From: Methylobacterium pseudosasicola
GTDB taxonomy: Bacteria > Pseudomonadota > Alphaproteobacteria > Rhizobiales > Beijerinckiaceae
Assembly: GCF_900114535.1 (NCBI RefSeq)
Contig: NZ_FOTK01000025.1
Coordinates: forward strand, 1-64,000
Direction of reading: 5' to 3'
DNA length: 64,000 nt
A model generated the notes under the pieces. It ran no database searches. It saw nothing but the letters and a program-made list of their open reading frames with translations, and was not told the origin of the DNA. Positions 1 through 9,548 of the stretch are shown piece after piece. Position 1 is the first letter of the stretch; each line of letters opens with the position of its first letter. A program made the position numbers and the translations under genes.

Positions 1-276
1 CAGCGACACCGGCAGAGGCTCCGCCTGCCGGGCCGCCGCGTGCAACGAGGGCCGCAAGCCGACCGCCACCAGCATCATCAGCTCGACGATCGTCGAGAAC
101 AGCAACGCGCGCTCGTATTGGCGCTGGCGATGGGCTGCGAACACCGCATCGAGCCACGCCGCCGGAAACGCCTGCTCCAGAAGCGTCCGCGCCATCACAC
201 CCGCCGGCGCCTGTTGCTCGAAGCGCTCCAGAACGGCCGACCAGACACACCCCAATCCGTCTGATGATCCTCTCAT
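1..276 (-). mobile_element. IS4-family transposase, N-terminal fragment (runs off the window)
   Basis: An open frame of 92 codons starts at the ATG at 276 and reaches base 1 without a stop. The product begins MRGSSDGLGCVWSAVLERF and continues through VMARTLLEQAF and ERALLFSTIVELMMLV. This pattern is typical of the N-terminal region of IS4-group DDE transposases, which cut and paste the element. The DDE catalytic core would lie outside the window, so activity cannot be judged. The end of the element should fall between 276 and the ccrM terminator near 331, but I could not define its terminal inverted repeat. Confidence 0.72.
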
Positions 277-308
277 CCCAACGACTTGGGCACACAACAA
301 ACACCTTA

Positions 309-331
309 AAAGGGCTGGGACTGAGCCCTTT
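309..331 (-). terminator. Rho-independent terminator of ccrM
   Basis: Read on the minus strand, an 8-bp stem AAAGGGCT / AGCCCTTT closes a 7-base loop and runs into a short T tract. It lies 29 bases past the ccrM stop codon, which fits intrinsic termination of ccrM transcription before the transposase fragment. Confidence 0.7.
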
Positions 332-359
332 GGAATCCCGTGACCGATACCGTGGCAGC

Positions 360-1550
360 TCAGCCGTTCGCCATCGCCTGGCGCAGCCCGGCCCGGTAGC
401 TGTCGATCACCACCGGCTTGCCGGCGCGCTCGACGTGCCAGAAGGTCCAACCGTTGCAGGCTGGAAGCCCCTGGACCAGGGCACCGATCTTGTGGATCGA
501 GCCGATGACCAGGCCGTTGTCGAGCTGGCCGTCCGGGCGGACGGTTGCGCGGAAGCGGCGGCGCTCGTCGGTGACGATCTCGCCCGGGCGGATATGCCCG
601 GCCTCGATGACCGAGAGGAACGGCACCCGCGGCTCGGCTCGCTTGGTCGGCGCCACCATGAGGGCGGCCTTCGACAGCGGCTGAACGGCGGCGATCCGCT
701 CCATAGCGGCCTTCGCGTAAGTGGCCTCGCGCTCGATGCCGATGAACCGGCGGCCGAGGCGCTTGGCGACGGCGCCGGTGGTGCCGGTGCCGAAGAACGG
801 ATCGAGCACCACGTCGCCGGGATTGGTCGCCGCCATCAGGCTGCGGGCGAGGAGCGCTTCGGGCTTCTGGGTCGGGTGGACCTTGTGGCCCTCCACATCC
901 TTCAGCCGCTCTTCGCCGGTGCAGAGCGGGATGAACCAGTCCGAGCGCATCTGGAGGTCCTCGTTGCCCCCCTTCAGCGCATCGTAATGGAAGGTGTAGC
1001 CCTTCGACTCCGCCGAGCGCGAGGCCCAGATCAGGGTCTCGTGGGCGTTGGTGAAGCGCTTGCCGCGGAAGTTCGGCATCGGGTTGGCCTTGCGCCACAC
1101 GATGTCGTTGAGGATCCAGTAACCGAGATCCTGCAACGCGCTCCCGACCCGGAAGATATTGTGGTACGACCCGATCACCCAGAGGGTTGCGTTCGGCTTC
1201 ATCACGCGCCGGCAGGCGGCGAGCCAGTCCCGGGTGAAGGCGTCGTAGGCCTCGAAGGTCGCGAACTTGTCCCAGTCGTCGTCGACCGCGTCGACACGGC
1301 TCTGGTCCGGACGCAGCAGGCCGGCTTCGCCGAGCTGCAGGTTGTAGGGCGGGTCGGCGAAGACGCAGTCGACGCTGGAAGCCGGCAGCGCGTTCATGGC
1401 CGCGATGCAATCCCCGACCAGCACTTGGTCGAGGGGGAGGGGACGCTGGGTGGGTACGAGACCCATCCGTGGCGCCGACGCGGGCCGCCCGGCACGCGAG
1501 ACCTGTTTCCGGGCGACGGCATCGGCAGCCACGGTACGCGGGGAAGCCAT
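360..1550 (-). CDS. ccrM: Cell-cycle-regulated DNA adenine methyltransferase (GANTC), CcrM family
   Basis: This enzyme transfers a methyl group from S-adenosylmethionine to adenine N6 in GANTC and links methylation state to the cell cycle in alphaproteobacteria. The catalytic motif DPPYNLQL lies near residue 66. The SAM-binding motif DPFFGTGTTGAVAKRLG comes after it, the beta-class order. A C-terminal RAMA-type domain contains IGSIHKIGALVQ and PACNGWTFWH, as in Caulobacter CcrM. The protein is 396 residues from the ATG at 1550; a GTG at 1559 is in frame, and the ATG at 1466 would give 366 residues, nearer the usual 358-380. No strong ribosome binding site decides between them. A terminator follows. 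The target motif is dense upstream of the divL-like gene at 32.6 kb. Confidence 0.93.
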   Translation of the reverse strand: MASPRTVAADAVARKQVSRAGRPASAPRMGLVPTQRPLPLDQVLVGDCIAAMNALPASSVDCVFADPPYNLQLGEAGLLRPDQSRVDAVDDDWDKFATFEAYDAFTRDWLAACRRVMKPNATLWVIGSYHNIFRVGSALQDLGYWILNDIVWRKANPMPNFRGKRFTNAHETLIWASRSAESKGYTFHYDALKGGNEDLQMRSDWFIPLCTGEERLKDVEGHKVHPTQKPEALLARSLMAATNPGDVVLDPFFGTGTTGAVAKRLGRRFIGIEREATYAKAAMERIAAVQPLSKAALMVAPTKRAEPRVPFLSVIEAGHIRPGEIVTDERRRFRATVRPDGQLDNGLVIGSIHKIGALVQGLPACNGWTFWHVERAGKPVVIDSYRAGLRQAMANG

Positions 1551-2123
1551 GGCAAACACCGGTTACGCGACTGACCGGCAGACCATGCGTCGGACACGGT
1601 AAAGGTCGCGTTGTCGAAATTGCCGGGCTCGCGTCCCGTTCTGGGGCTGCAGTTTTTGCCTAGCGCCGCCTCAAGCAATCATTTCGCAGTTGAAGCCCGC
1701 GCGAGGTCCGGCATTGACGCATGCCGTCTCTTGCCGAGCGGTGCCTTTGCTGACGGCCGAACTGACGTTTAGGGCGCAATCCTCACGCGCGACGCCGGAT
1801 GACCAGTTTCGGCCTCGGAGCAGGTGTGCGTCCAGCTCAGCGGGAGGCAGGGTCACGCTCAGCGCAGGACTTAGGAATTATAGCAAATCCAAGGACCGGT
1901 AGGCCTGCGGGCAAGAAGACTTGCCGAATGCCTCGCATGACTGTCGGCGATACAAATCGCGTCGAAGTCAGAAATAAACGGACATGAAACGCCAAGTCAT
2001 CGTCATGACCAGGCAAAAGCCGGCCAAAATGTGACCCGAACCTGCCTAAAAAGCCCGCCATATTCCGGTCGATTTCTGAAACGACTGGCGCCACCCCGGT
2101 AACAACAAGGGAATGCAGGAAGA
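1551..2123. other. Intergenic region between ccrM and rlpA
   Basis: About 570 bases between two divergent genes. It must hold the promoters of ccrM (minus) and the RlpA-like gene (plus). I see no convincing coding frame, tRNA or repeat. The stretch around 1870-1990 is richer in A+T than its surroundings, but no clean -35/-10 pair stands out. Confidence 0.5.
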
Positions 2124-2474
2124 ATGACATCTGGTTTCGGTAAGTTCGTGGCCACCGTTGGAATGCTGTCTGCCATCGTCGGAACGACCCTCCCGGCTGC
2201 CGCTCAGAGCGGCGCGGCCTCTTGGTACGGGAGCGGCCATCGCACCGCGAACGGCGAGCGTTTCAACCCCAACGGACTGACCGCTGCCCATCGCAGCCTG
2301 CCGTTCGGAACCCGCGTCCGCGTCGAGAACCGCCGGACCGGTCGCTCGGTGGTGGTGCGGATCAACGATCGCGGCCCGTTCGTGCGCGGCCGCATCATCG
2401 ATCTCTCCCGGGGTTCGGCCCGTGCCCTCGGCATGGGCGGTACGAGCTACGTCTCGCTCCAGGTCCTGAACTGA
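2124..2474 (+). CDS. RlpA-like double-psi beta-barrel protein, exported
   Basis: A 116-residue exported protein with a signal peptide ending near AAAQ (residue 28) and one RlpA-type double-psi beta-barrel. RlpA proteins are septal or cell-wall lytic transglycosylases that cut glycan strands lacking stem peptides. The family motifs ASWYG, HRSLPFGTRVRVEN and RINDRGPF are present, including the catalytic His and Asp. The C-terminal SPOR domain of E. coli RlpA is missing, so septal targeting is not implied. Such short RlpA-like proteins are common in Rhizobiales. A hairpin follows the stop. Confidence 0.85.
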   Translation: MTSGFGKFVATVGMLSAIVGTTLPAAAQSGAASWYGSGHRTANGERFNPNGLTAAHRSLPFGTRVRVENRRTGRSVVVRINDRGPFVRGRIIDLSRGSARALGMGGTSYVSLQVLN

Positions 2475-2487
2475 GCATTCGGTCCTG

Positions 2488-2520
2488 ACGGCGTTCAGGT
2501 CGGATCGATCCTGACGCCGT
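2488..2520. terminator. Strong hairpin after the RlpA-like gene
   Basis: Arms ACGGCG-T-TCAGG and CCTGACGCCGT pair over 11 bp with one bulged T and a 10-base loop. No T tract follows, so it may be a Rho-assisted terminator or an mRNA-stabilising structure. Confidence 0.5.
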
Positions 2521-2560
2521 CCGGCCTCCCGACGTTGTCCGCAGCATCGGGAGGCCCCAT

Positions 2561-2908
2561 GTGGTGGCAAAGCAGCCCGGACCCAGCCGCCCCATGCCCA
2601 AACCCCTGATCGTCGATATCCCGCACGACCTCGGTCGCGACGAGGCCAAGCGGCGCCTCGAACACGGCACCGATCAGGCGCGGGCCTTCCTGGCCAAGAG
2701 CGGGGTCACGGTGGACCAGCTGGCCTGGACCGGTGACCGCCTCGATTTCGGCGTCTCCGCCATGGCTCAGAAGATCGGCGGCACGATCGATGTCGGCGCC
2801 GAGAGCGTGCGCCTTGAGGTGAAGCTTCCGTTCCTGCTCGCCCTGTTCGCCGAGAAGATCCAGAAGGTCGCGAGCAAGGAAGGCAATCTCCTGCTCACCA
2901 AGAAGTAG
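2561..2908 (+). CDS. Polyhydroxyalkanoic acid system family protein
   Basis: The product is 115 residues if translated from the GTG at 2561, which has a good ribosome binding site (GGGAGG at 2549-2554, 6 bases away). A shorter form from the ATG at 2594 lacks such a site. The body from MPKPLIVDIPHDLG to the end matches the family called putative polyhydroxyalkanoic acid system protein, found beside or associated with PHA granule genes. Family members are about 90-100 residues with a basic C-terminal helix, here EKIQKVASKEGN. The molecular role is not established. No PHA synthase or phasin gene lies in this window. Confidence 0.7.
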   Translation: MVAKQPGPSRPMPKPLIVDIPHDLGRDEAKRRLEHGTDQARAFLAKSGVTVDQLAWTGDRLDFGVSAMAQKIGGTIDVGAESVRLEVKLPFLLALFAEKIQKVASKEGNLLLTKK

Positions 2909-2988
2909 TACTTCGGAACTCCGGCCTTGGGCCCTCGTTGCTGCCCGAACGGTGCGGGACAGCACCGCGGGCCATCTGGAGGATAACC

Positions 2989-3225
2989 GTGCCAGACTTC
3001 ACCCTCGCCGATCCGGGCCAAGTGCCGGAAGTTCCGCCCCAGCCCACGCCGGCGCCCGAGACCCCCTACGATCCGCCGCAGGCGCCGACCCAGCCGCCCG
3101 GCCCCGAAATTCCCGGCAACACACCGGCCGAGGCGCCGGGCATCCAGCCGCCGGAGATCCCGGTGAACGATCCCGGCCCGCCGGAGATCAGCCCGCCCAC
3201 CGGCCCGGCCAACCCGATCGCCTGA
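2989..3225 (+). CDS. Proline-rich small protein, function unknown
   Basis: Translation most likely starts at the GTG at 2989, because GGAGGA at 2978-2983 is a near-perfect ribosome binding site at the right spacing. The 78-residue product is about one third proline, with repeated PPxxP, PxxPGPEI and PPEI patterns, and is very acidic with no lysine or arginine. There is no signal peptide or membrane helix. It should be disordered. I do not recognise a family. Confidence 0.6.
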   Translation: MPDFTLADPGQVPEVPPQPTPAPETPYDPPQAPTQPPGPEIPGNTPAEAPGIQPPEIPVNDPGPPEISPPTGPANPIA

Positions 3226-3279
3226 GCGACGGGGGCGGCCCGGTTTGAACCGGACGCCCGGCACTGCCATAAGCCCGGC

Positions 3280-5079
<1,800 letters not shown>

Positions 5080-5088
5080 CGCCCGCCC

Positions 5089-5118
5089 TTGACATATCAT
5101 AGGAAATATGTCTTATAC
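5089..5118 (+). promoter_or_regulatory. Sigma-70-like promoter with overlapping dyad
   Basis: TTGACA at 5089-5094 and TTATAC at 5113-5118 are separated by 18 bases. The dyad GACATAT-N8-ATATGTC (5091-5112) fills the spacer, so a repressor bound there would block RNA polymerase. Transcription would begin near 5125, which rules out the upstream ATG at 5108 as the start of the next gene and supports 5183. Confidence 0.6.
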
Positions 5119-5182
5119 GGCCTCCGCGGGCATCGTCCCGCGGGGCCGCAACGATCGCGAACCGACCGGAACGGATGATCGC

Positions 5183-6673
5183 ATGACCGCCTACCAGACC
5201 CTCGAACAGCGCTTCTCCCGCCTCGCGGCGCTGGAAGGCGCGGCCGGGATCCTCGGCTGGGATGCGCAGACGCTCATGCCAGACGGGGCCGCGGAGGCGC
5301 GGGGCGACCAGCTGGCGATCCTGCGCGGGCTGGCCCACGAGATCCTGACCGCCCCCGAGACCCGGGACGAGCTCGCCGCCGCCGAGCGGCAGGGCGGCCT
5401 GGATGCCTGGAATGCGGCCAACCTGCGGGAGATGCGGCGGGCCCAGGCCCATGCCGGCGCGGTGCCCCGGGACCTCGTGGAGGCGAGCTCCCGGGCCGTG
5501 TCCCGGTCCGAGATGGTCTGGCGCGAGGCGCGGCGGGATTCCGATTTCGCCCGGCTGGCGCCGTACCTCGCCGAGGTGCTGCGGCTCCAGCGGGAGATCG
5601 GGCAGGCCAAGGGCGCGGCGCTGGGGCTCGACCCCTACGATGCCCTGCTCGACAGCTACGATCCCGGCATGCGCCGGGCGGTGATCGACCCGCTGTTTGC
5701 CGACCTCACGAGCTGGCTGCCGGACCTGATCGCCCGCGCCCGGGAGATCCAGGCCGCGCGTCCAGCGCCGCTGCCCCTGGCGGGGCCGTTCGACACGGGC
5801 ACGCAGCGCGCCCTCGGCCTCAAGCTGATGACCGCCCTCGGGTTCGATTTCACCCGCGGCCGGCTCGATATCAGTCTGCACCCGTTCTGCGGCGGCGCCA
5901 CCGACGACGTGCGCATCACCACCCGCTATGACGAGGCCGATTTCGGCCGCGCCCTGATGGGCGTGCTGCACGAGACCGGCCACGCCCTCTACGAGCAGGG
6001 CCGCCCCGCCGCCTGGCGGCACCAGCCCGTGGGCGCCGCCAGGGGCATGAGCCTGCACGAGAGCCAGTCGCTCATCGTCGAGATGCAGGCCTGCCGCAGC
6101 CGAGCGTTCTTCACCTACCTGGCGCCGCTGCTGCGCGAGGCGTTCGGCCGCTCCGGGCCGGAATGGTCGCCTGAGAACCTGCACGCCCTGAACACGCAGG
6201 TCCGGCCGGGCTTCATCCGGGTCGATGCCGACGAGGCGACCTACCCGGCCCATATCCTTCTGCGCTACCGGCTGGAGACCGCGATGATCGCGGGCGACCT
6301 CGCCATCGCCGACCTGCCCGACGCCTTCAACGAGGGCTTGCGCGACCTCCTCGGCCTCACCGTGCCGGAGGACCGCCTCGGTTGCCTGCAAGACATCCAC
6401 TGGCCGAGCGGGGCCTTCGGCTACTTTCCGACCTACACGCTGGGCGCGCTCGCCGCGGCCCAGCTGTTCCGGGCAGCGCAGGCCGCGGAGCCGGCCCTGC
6501 CGGGCTGCCTCGCCGCGGGCGATTTCGCGCCGCTGCGGACCTGGCTGCGTGCCAACGTTCACGAGGTCGGCAGCCTGCTCGGGACGGACGACCTGCTGGT
6601 GCGGGCGACGGGCGCGCCCCTCGGGACGGCGGCGTTCCGGGCGCATCTGGAGGGGCGGTATCTGGGGGGCTGA
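5183..6673 (+). CDS. Metallocarboxypeptidase, M32 family
   Basis: A 496-residue zinc carboxypeptidase of the thermostable carboxypeptidase 1 (Taq) family, which removes C-terminal residues from peptides in the cytosol. The zinc motif HETGH lies in VLHETGHALYEQG, with the third ligand Glu expected in SLHESQSL. The conserved motifs RVDADEATYPAHILLRY and LQDIHWPSGAFGYFPTYTLG are also present. Start 5183 gives the normal family length and the usual N-terminus (YQTLEQRF...LGWDAQTLMP). The promoter at 5089-5118 would lie inside a longer reading. A repeat region follows the stop. Confidence 0.9.
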   Translation: MTAYQTLEQRFSRLAALEGAAGILGWDAQTLMPDGAAEARGDQLAILRGLAHEILTAPETRDELAAAERQGGLDAWNAANLREMRRAQAHAGAVPRDLVEASSRAVSRSEMVWREARRDSDFARLAPYLAEVLRLQREIGQAKGAALGLDPYDALLDSYDPGMRRAVIDPLFADLTSWLPDLIARAREIQAARPAPLPLAGPFDTGTQRALGLKLMTALGFDFTRGRLDISLHPFCGGATDDVRITTRYDEADFGRALMGVLHETGHALYEQGRPAAWRHQPVGAARGMSLHESQSLIVEMQACRSRAFFTYLAPLLREAFGRSGPEWSPENLHALNTQVRPGFIRVDADEATYPAHILLRYRLETAMIAGDLAIADLPDAFNEGLRDLLGLTVPEDRLGCLQDIHWPSGAFGYFPTYTLGALAAAQLFRAAQAAEPALPGCLAAGDFAPLRTWLRANVHEVGSLLGTDDLLVRATGAPLGTAAFRAHLEGRYLGG

Positions 6674-7150
6674 AGACCGGACACGGCTCAGGTCCCTGTT
6701 CCCCCACCGGCGAGGGGTCTTCGGCCCGTGTAAGACGCGACGGGCTCCCTCTCCCGTGCGGGCTAGCGGATTCACAGATCGTCTTCGGCAGCAAGCGCTT
6801 GAAGCACCGCACTTTTCCCCTCCCCCTTGTGGGGAGGGGTCAGGGGTGGGGGTGGTGCCGGATAAGGCACAGCGGTGCCCTCTGAGCCACCCCCACCTCC
6901 AACTCCTCCCCACAAGGGGGAGGAGAGCGCGTTCTGCTTCTAACAAGCCGATGTATGAACATCGTAGTCCGCACAGGAGAGGGGACCCGCGCCTCATACG
7001 GTCAACTTAGCCAGCACGGCAGAGGGCGTTCGTCACGGCCAGCACAAGCTGATGTCTGACCAATTGAGCTCCGCAGGGAGCGCGCAACCGGCATGATCTC
7101 CAGATCGGCGAGCGGGTCGCGGGTGCCCTCGCTGAGCGCGAGCAGCGGCA
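6674..7150. other. Intergenic region with inverted-repeat element
   Basis: About 480 bases after the carboxypeptidase gene without a convincing gene. It contains the long inverted repeat listed at 6820-6926. On the minus strand, 7060-7150 reads LMPLLALSEGTRDPLADLEI in one open frame, which looks protein-like but has no start and no family I can name. It may be a gene remnant. Confidence 0.4.
6820..6926. repeat. Long C/G-tract inverted repeat
   Basis: The left arm 6820-6856 (begins CTCCCCCTTGTGGGGAGG) and right arm 6887-6926 (ends CCCCACAAGGGGGAG) are imperfect reverse complements around a roughly 30-base centre. This looks like a short palindromic interspersed element of the kind scattered through GC-rich alphaproteobacterial genomes. 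It may also act as a bidirectional terminator. Confidence 0.65.
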
Positions 7151-7483
7151 TCAGGATTCGGCGGAAACGGCCGGATAGAAGGGCGAGTGAATGGCTTGGC
7201 TCGCCTCACGGGTCACATCGGCATCGAACAGGCGGACGCTCAGGTTTCCGCCGACCTGTGCAGCAAAGGGGATCAGCAAGCCGTCGATATAGGCCTGTGC
7301 ATGGTCCAGGCTGTCGAAAGCATAGAAGCCGCCGACACTGTTCGTCTTAACGCCGCTCAGCCATGTTTTTGAAAGAAGACCGGCAAATTTCTTCATCTCG
7401 GCATCGATCGGTTTCCAGTCGATCGCCTCGAATGGGACAGACGCTTGATATTCCGCATAGAGGAAGACGGCAGGAACACTCAT
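7151..7483 (-). CDS. YdhR-like ABM-superfamily protein
   Basis: A 110-residue soluble protein. The core VGGFYAFDSLDHAQAYIDG matches the pattern GGxYxF...A.AY of the YdhR family, small dimeric alpha-beta proteins of the antibiotic-biosynthesis-monooxygenase superfamily. Their substrate is unknown; some related proteins oxidise aromatic compounds without a cofactor. It lies 156 bases downstream of the DUF938 methyltransferase gene on the same strand and may be co-transcribed with it. Confidence 0.6.
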   Translation of the reverse strand: MSVPAVFLYAEYQASVPFEAIDWKPIDAEMKKFAGLLSKTWLSGVKTNSVGGFYAFDSLDHAQAYIDGLLIPFAAQVGGNLSVRLFDADVTREASQAIHSPFYPAVSAES

Positions 7484-7639
7484 GGATTTGCACTCCGTCT
7501 CACGAACGACGTTGAGGCGATCACCCTCGAAATGGTTTTCTTGAACGGGCGCACATCCAAGAGCACCCTCGAAAATACCCGTTGCGCCGCTCCGCTCGGA
7601 GGAGAAGTTTCCGGCAATCGGATATAGGGCTGCCGGCCC

Positions 7640-8308
7640 TCATTGTCGGCCGAACACCAAGATGAAGTTGTTGGCCGGGCGCTCGATCGTCTCCTTGAGA
7701 ACGATGCCGTGCGGCTTGGCGGCGGCCTCGAGGTCGCGGACATCCTTCAACCCCCATTCGGGCACGTTCGCGGCCAGGATCTCCTGGTCGAACGCCCGGT
7801 TGGAGTCGGTGGTGTAGCGACCGTCGACCTTGAACGGGCCGTAGATGTAGACGCGTCCCTCGTCCTTCAGGACCCGTGCGGCGAGGGCGGCGATGCCCTC
7901 GTTGATGGCGACGGGAGCGACCTGAAAGATATTGATGACGAACAGCGCGTCGAATTTTCTGTCACCGAACCGAAACGTCGCGGGATCGGTCAGGTCGATG
8001 CGAACCGGGTCCAAGACGTTGGCATTTCCCCGTTCCGCCCGCTTGGCCTTGATCGCAGCAAAAACCTCCTCGGTCAGATCCGAGGGTTGAAAGGTCAGCC
8101 CGGGAAAATGCGGGGCGAAGTAGTTGATGTGCAGTCCCGCACCGCTGGCCAGTTCGAGGACATCGCCCGCGCTCGGAAAGCGCTGCTGGAACACCTCCAG
8201 GATCGGGTTGCGGTTGCGACGCCCCGCCCAGGCCACGTAGTCGCTGAGCGGGTGGGGATCGATCGCGGGACGCGGCTCATCGACGAAGGGAAGGATCTCC
8301 GCACTCAT
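7640..8308 (-). CDS. SAM-dependent methyltransferase-like protein, DUF938 family
   Basis: A 222-residue class I methyltransferase fold. The glycine-rich SAM motif is VLELASGAGLHINYFAPHF near residue 42, followed by the acidic motif FQPSDLTEE and NIFQVAP, which is characteristic of DUF938. The substrate of this family is not known. The start ATG at 8308 overlaps the stop of the upstream gene (ATGA) and has an AGGAGG site inside that gene's 3' end, so the two are translationally coupled. Confidence 0.85.
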   Translation of the reverse strand: MSAEILPFVDEPRPAIDPHPLSDYVAWAGRRNRNPILEVFQQRFPSAGDVLELASGAGLHINYFAPHFPGLTFQPSDLTEEVFAAIKAKRAERGNANVLDPVRIDLTDPATFRFGDRKFDALFVINIFQVAPVAINEGIAALAARVLKDEGRVYIYGPFKVDGRYTTDSNRAFDQEILAANVPEWGLKDVRDLEAAAKPHGIVLKETIERPANNFILVFGRQ

Positions 8309-9366
8309 GGGGCCTCCTGTGGAGCCGGCGCCGCAAGCAATTCGCTGAGCGCGGCATCGACGGCGCGGTTGTAGGCGGGATCGAGCCCGAACAGCGCGAG
8401 ATGGCCCCAGGCCGACGCGATCCGCACCAGGCGGCTGTGGGGAACGAACCGCTGCTCCGCCTCGATATCGGCCACCGGGAAGAAGCCGTCCTCCTCGATG
8501 GCGATGATGGAAAGCCGGGCCTTGATGCGGGCCAGCGCCCGGGCCAGATCGCCGCCGCCATGGGGACCGACATCGCCGCCGCGCCACTTGCGCAGGAGGG
8601 TGAGCAGGTCGTTCGGCCCCTGCGGCAGAAAATGGTTCTCGACGAAACCGGTGACGAAATCATCGACCGTGGTGAAGCCGAGGTCCCGCCAAAGCGCCTC
8701 ATTGAACAGGCGCGGCGTGAAGCCGGCCGCGGCGAACAGGCGGGCATGGCGACGAAGCCCCCGGTGAACGGCGCCCTCGTCGAACCAGCCGTCCCCATAA
8801 GCCTGATCGCTGGTAATGGCCTCAATGAACGTGTCCACCAGAAGCTGATTGTGCGGCGTCGTCCGAGCCGTGCCGGCGATCGGGGCCGCCCGGGCCACCG
8901 CGTCCGGAAACCGAACCGCCCATTCCCAGGTCTGCTGTGCGCCCATCGAGCCGCCCAGAACCAGGGCCAGCCGCTCGATACCAAATCTTTCCGTGATCAG
9001 CCGATGTTGCGCGCGGACATCATCGCCGATGGACGGCTGCGGAAACCGGATTTGATGGAACGGCGCCGGACTGTTGCTCGGCGAGGATGAGAGACCGTTG
9101 CCGATCTGATTCACGAGAATGATGAAATACCGCTCCGGGTCCAGAGACCGTCCCGAACCGATATAGGCATGTTCGAGAATCTTGGTCGTTCCGGAATACC
9201 AAGACGGAAAGAGAATGGCGTTGCTCTTGTCCGCGTTCAGCGTGCCGAACGTGGCATAGGCCAGGTTCAGGTCGCGGATCTTTGCGCCGGATTCCAGGAT
9301 GAAATCGCCGACTTGGAAGTTATCGTAAGGGCCGTGTGTCTCCTGGCTATCATATGACTCAGCCAT
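8305..9366 (-). CDS. MetX-like alpha/beta hydrolase (homoserine acetyltransferase family)
   Basis: A 353-residue alpha/beta-hydrolase-fold protein similar to homoserine O-acyltransferases. The nucleophile elbow is GGSMGAQQ; the acid is expected in IAIEEDGFFP and the histidine in WGHLALFGLDP. The N-terminal FILESGAKIRDLNLAYATFG and LVNQIGNGLSSSPSN are typical of the wider family that includes both acyltransferases and plain hydrolases. No methionine-pathway gene is adjacent, so homoserine may not be the substrate. It is the first gene of a minus-strand set with DUF938 and YdhR-like genes. A TATACT box on the minus strand (9390-9395) could be its -10. Confidence 0.78.
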   Translation of the reverse strand: MAESYDSQETHGPYDNFQVGDFILESGAKIRDLNLAYATFGTLNADKSNAILFPSWYSGTTKILEHAYIGSGRSLDPERYFIILVNQIGNGLSSSPSNSPAPFHQIRFPQPSIGDDVRAQHRLITERFGIERLALVLGGSMGAQQTWEWAVRFPDAVARAAPIAGTARTTPHNQLLVDTFIEAITSDQAYGDGWFDEGAVHRGLRRHARLFAAAGFTPRLFNEALWRDLGFTTVDDFVTGFVENHFLPQGPNDLLTLLRKWRGGDVGPHGGGDLARALARIKARLSIIAIEEDGFFPVADIEAEQRFVPHSRLVRIASAWGHLALFGLDPAYNRAVDAALSELLAAPAPQEAP

Positions 9367-9548
9367 GGCCGAAAATCTCGTTGCCCCACAGTATAAAATC
9401 GTAACGTTGGGGGCTTAGATTTTCAATTCTCTTTACGGATCACGCGGGAGAACGTTGCGTTTGCTGACCCTTTCTCCGGAGGTGGAAAGCATGGCGGGGA
9501 GGCGGCCGGGCCTGGCGAACGGGAGACCGGTCAGCCTTTCGTGACGCC

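Noticed and set aside
264..1574. Plus-strand open frame of 436 codons opposite ccrM
   Set aside because: Shadow of ccrM; no domain, no ribosome binding site.
7060..7150. Minus-strand protein-like segment LMPLLALSEGTRDPLADLEI
   Set aside because: No start codon, no family recognised and only about 30 residues; mentioned only in the intergenic entry.
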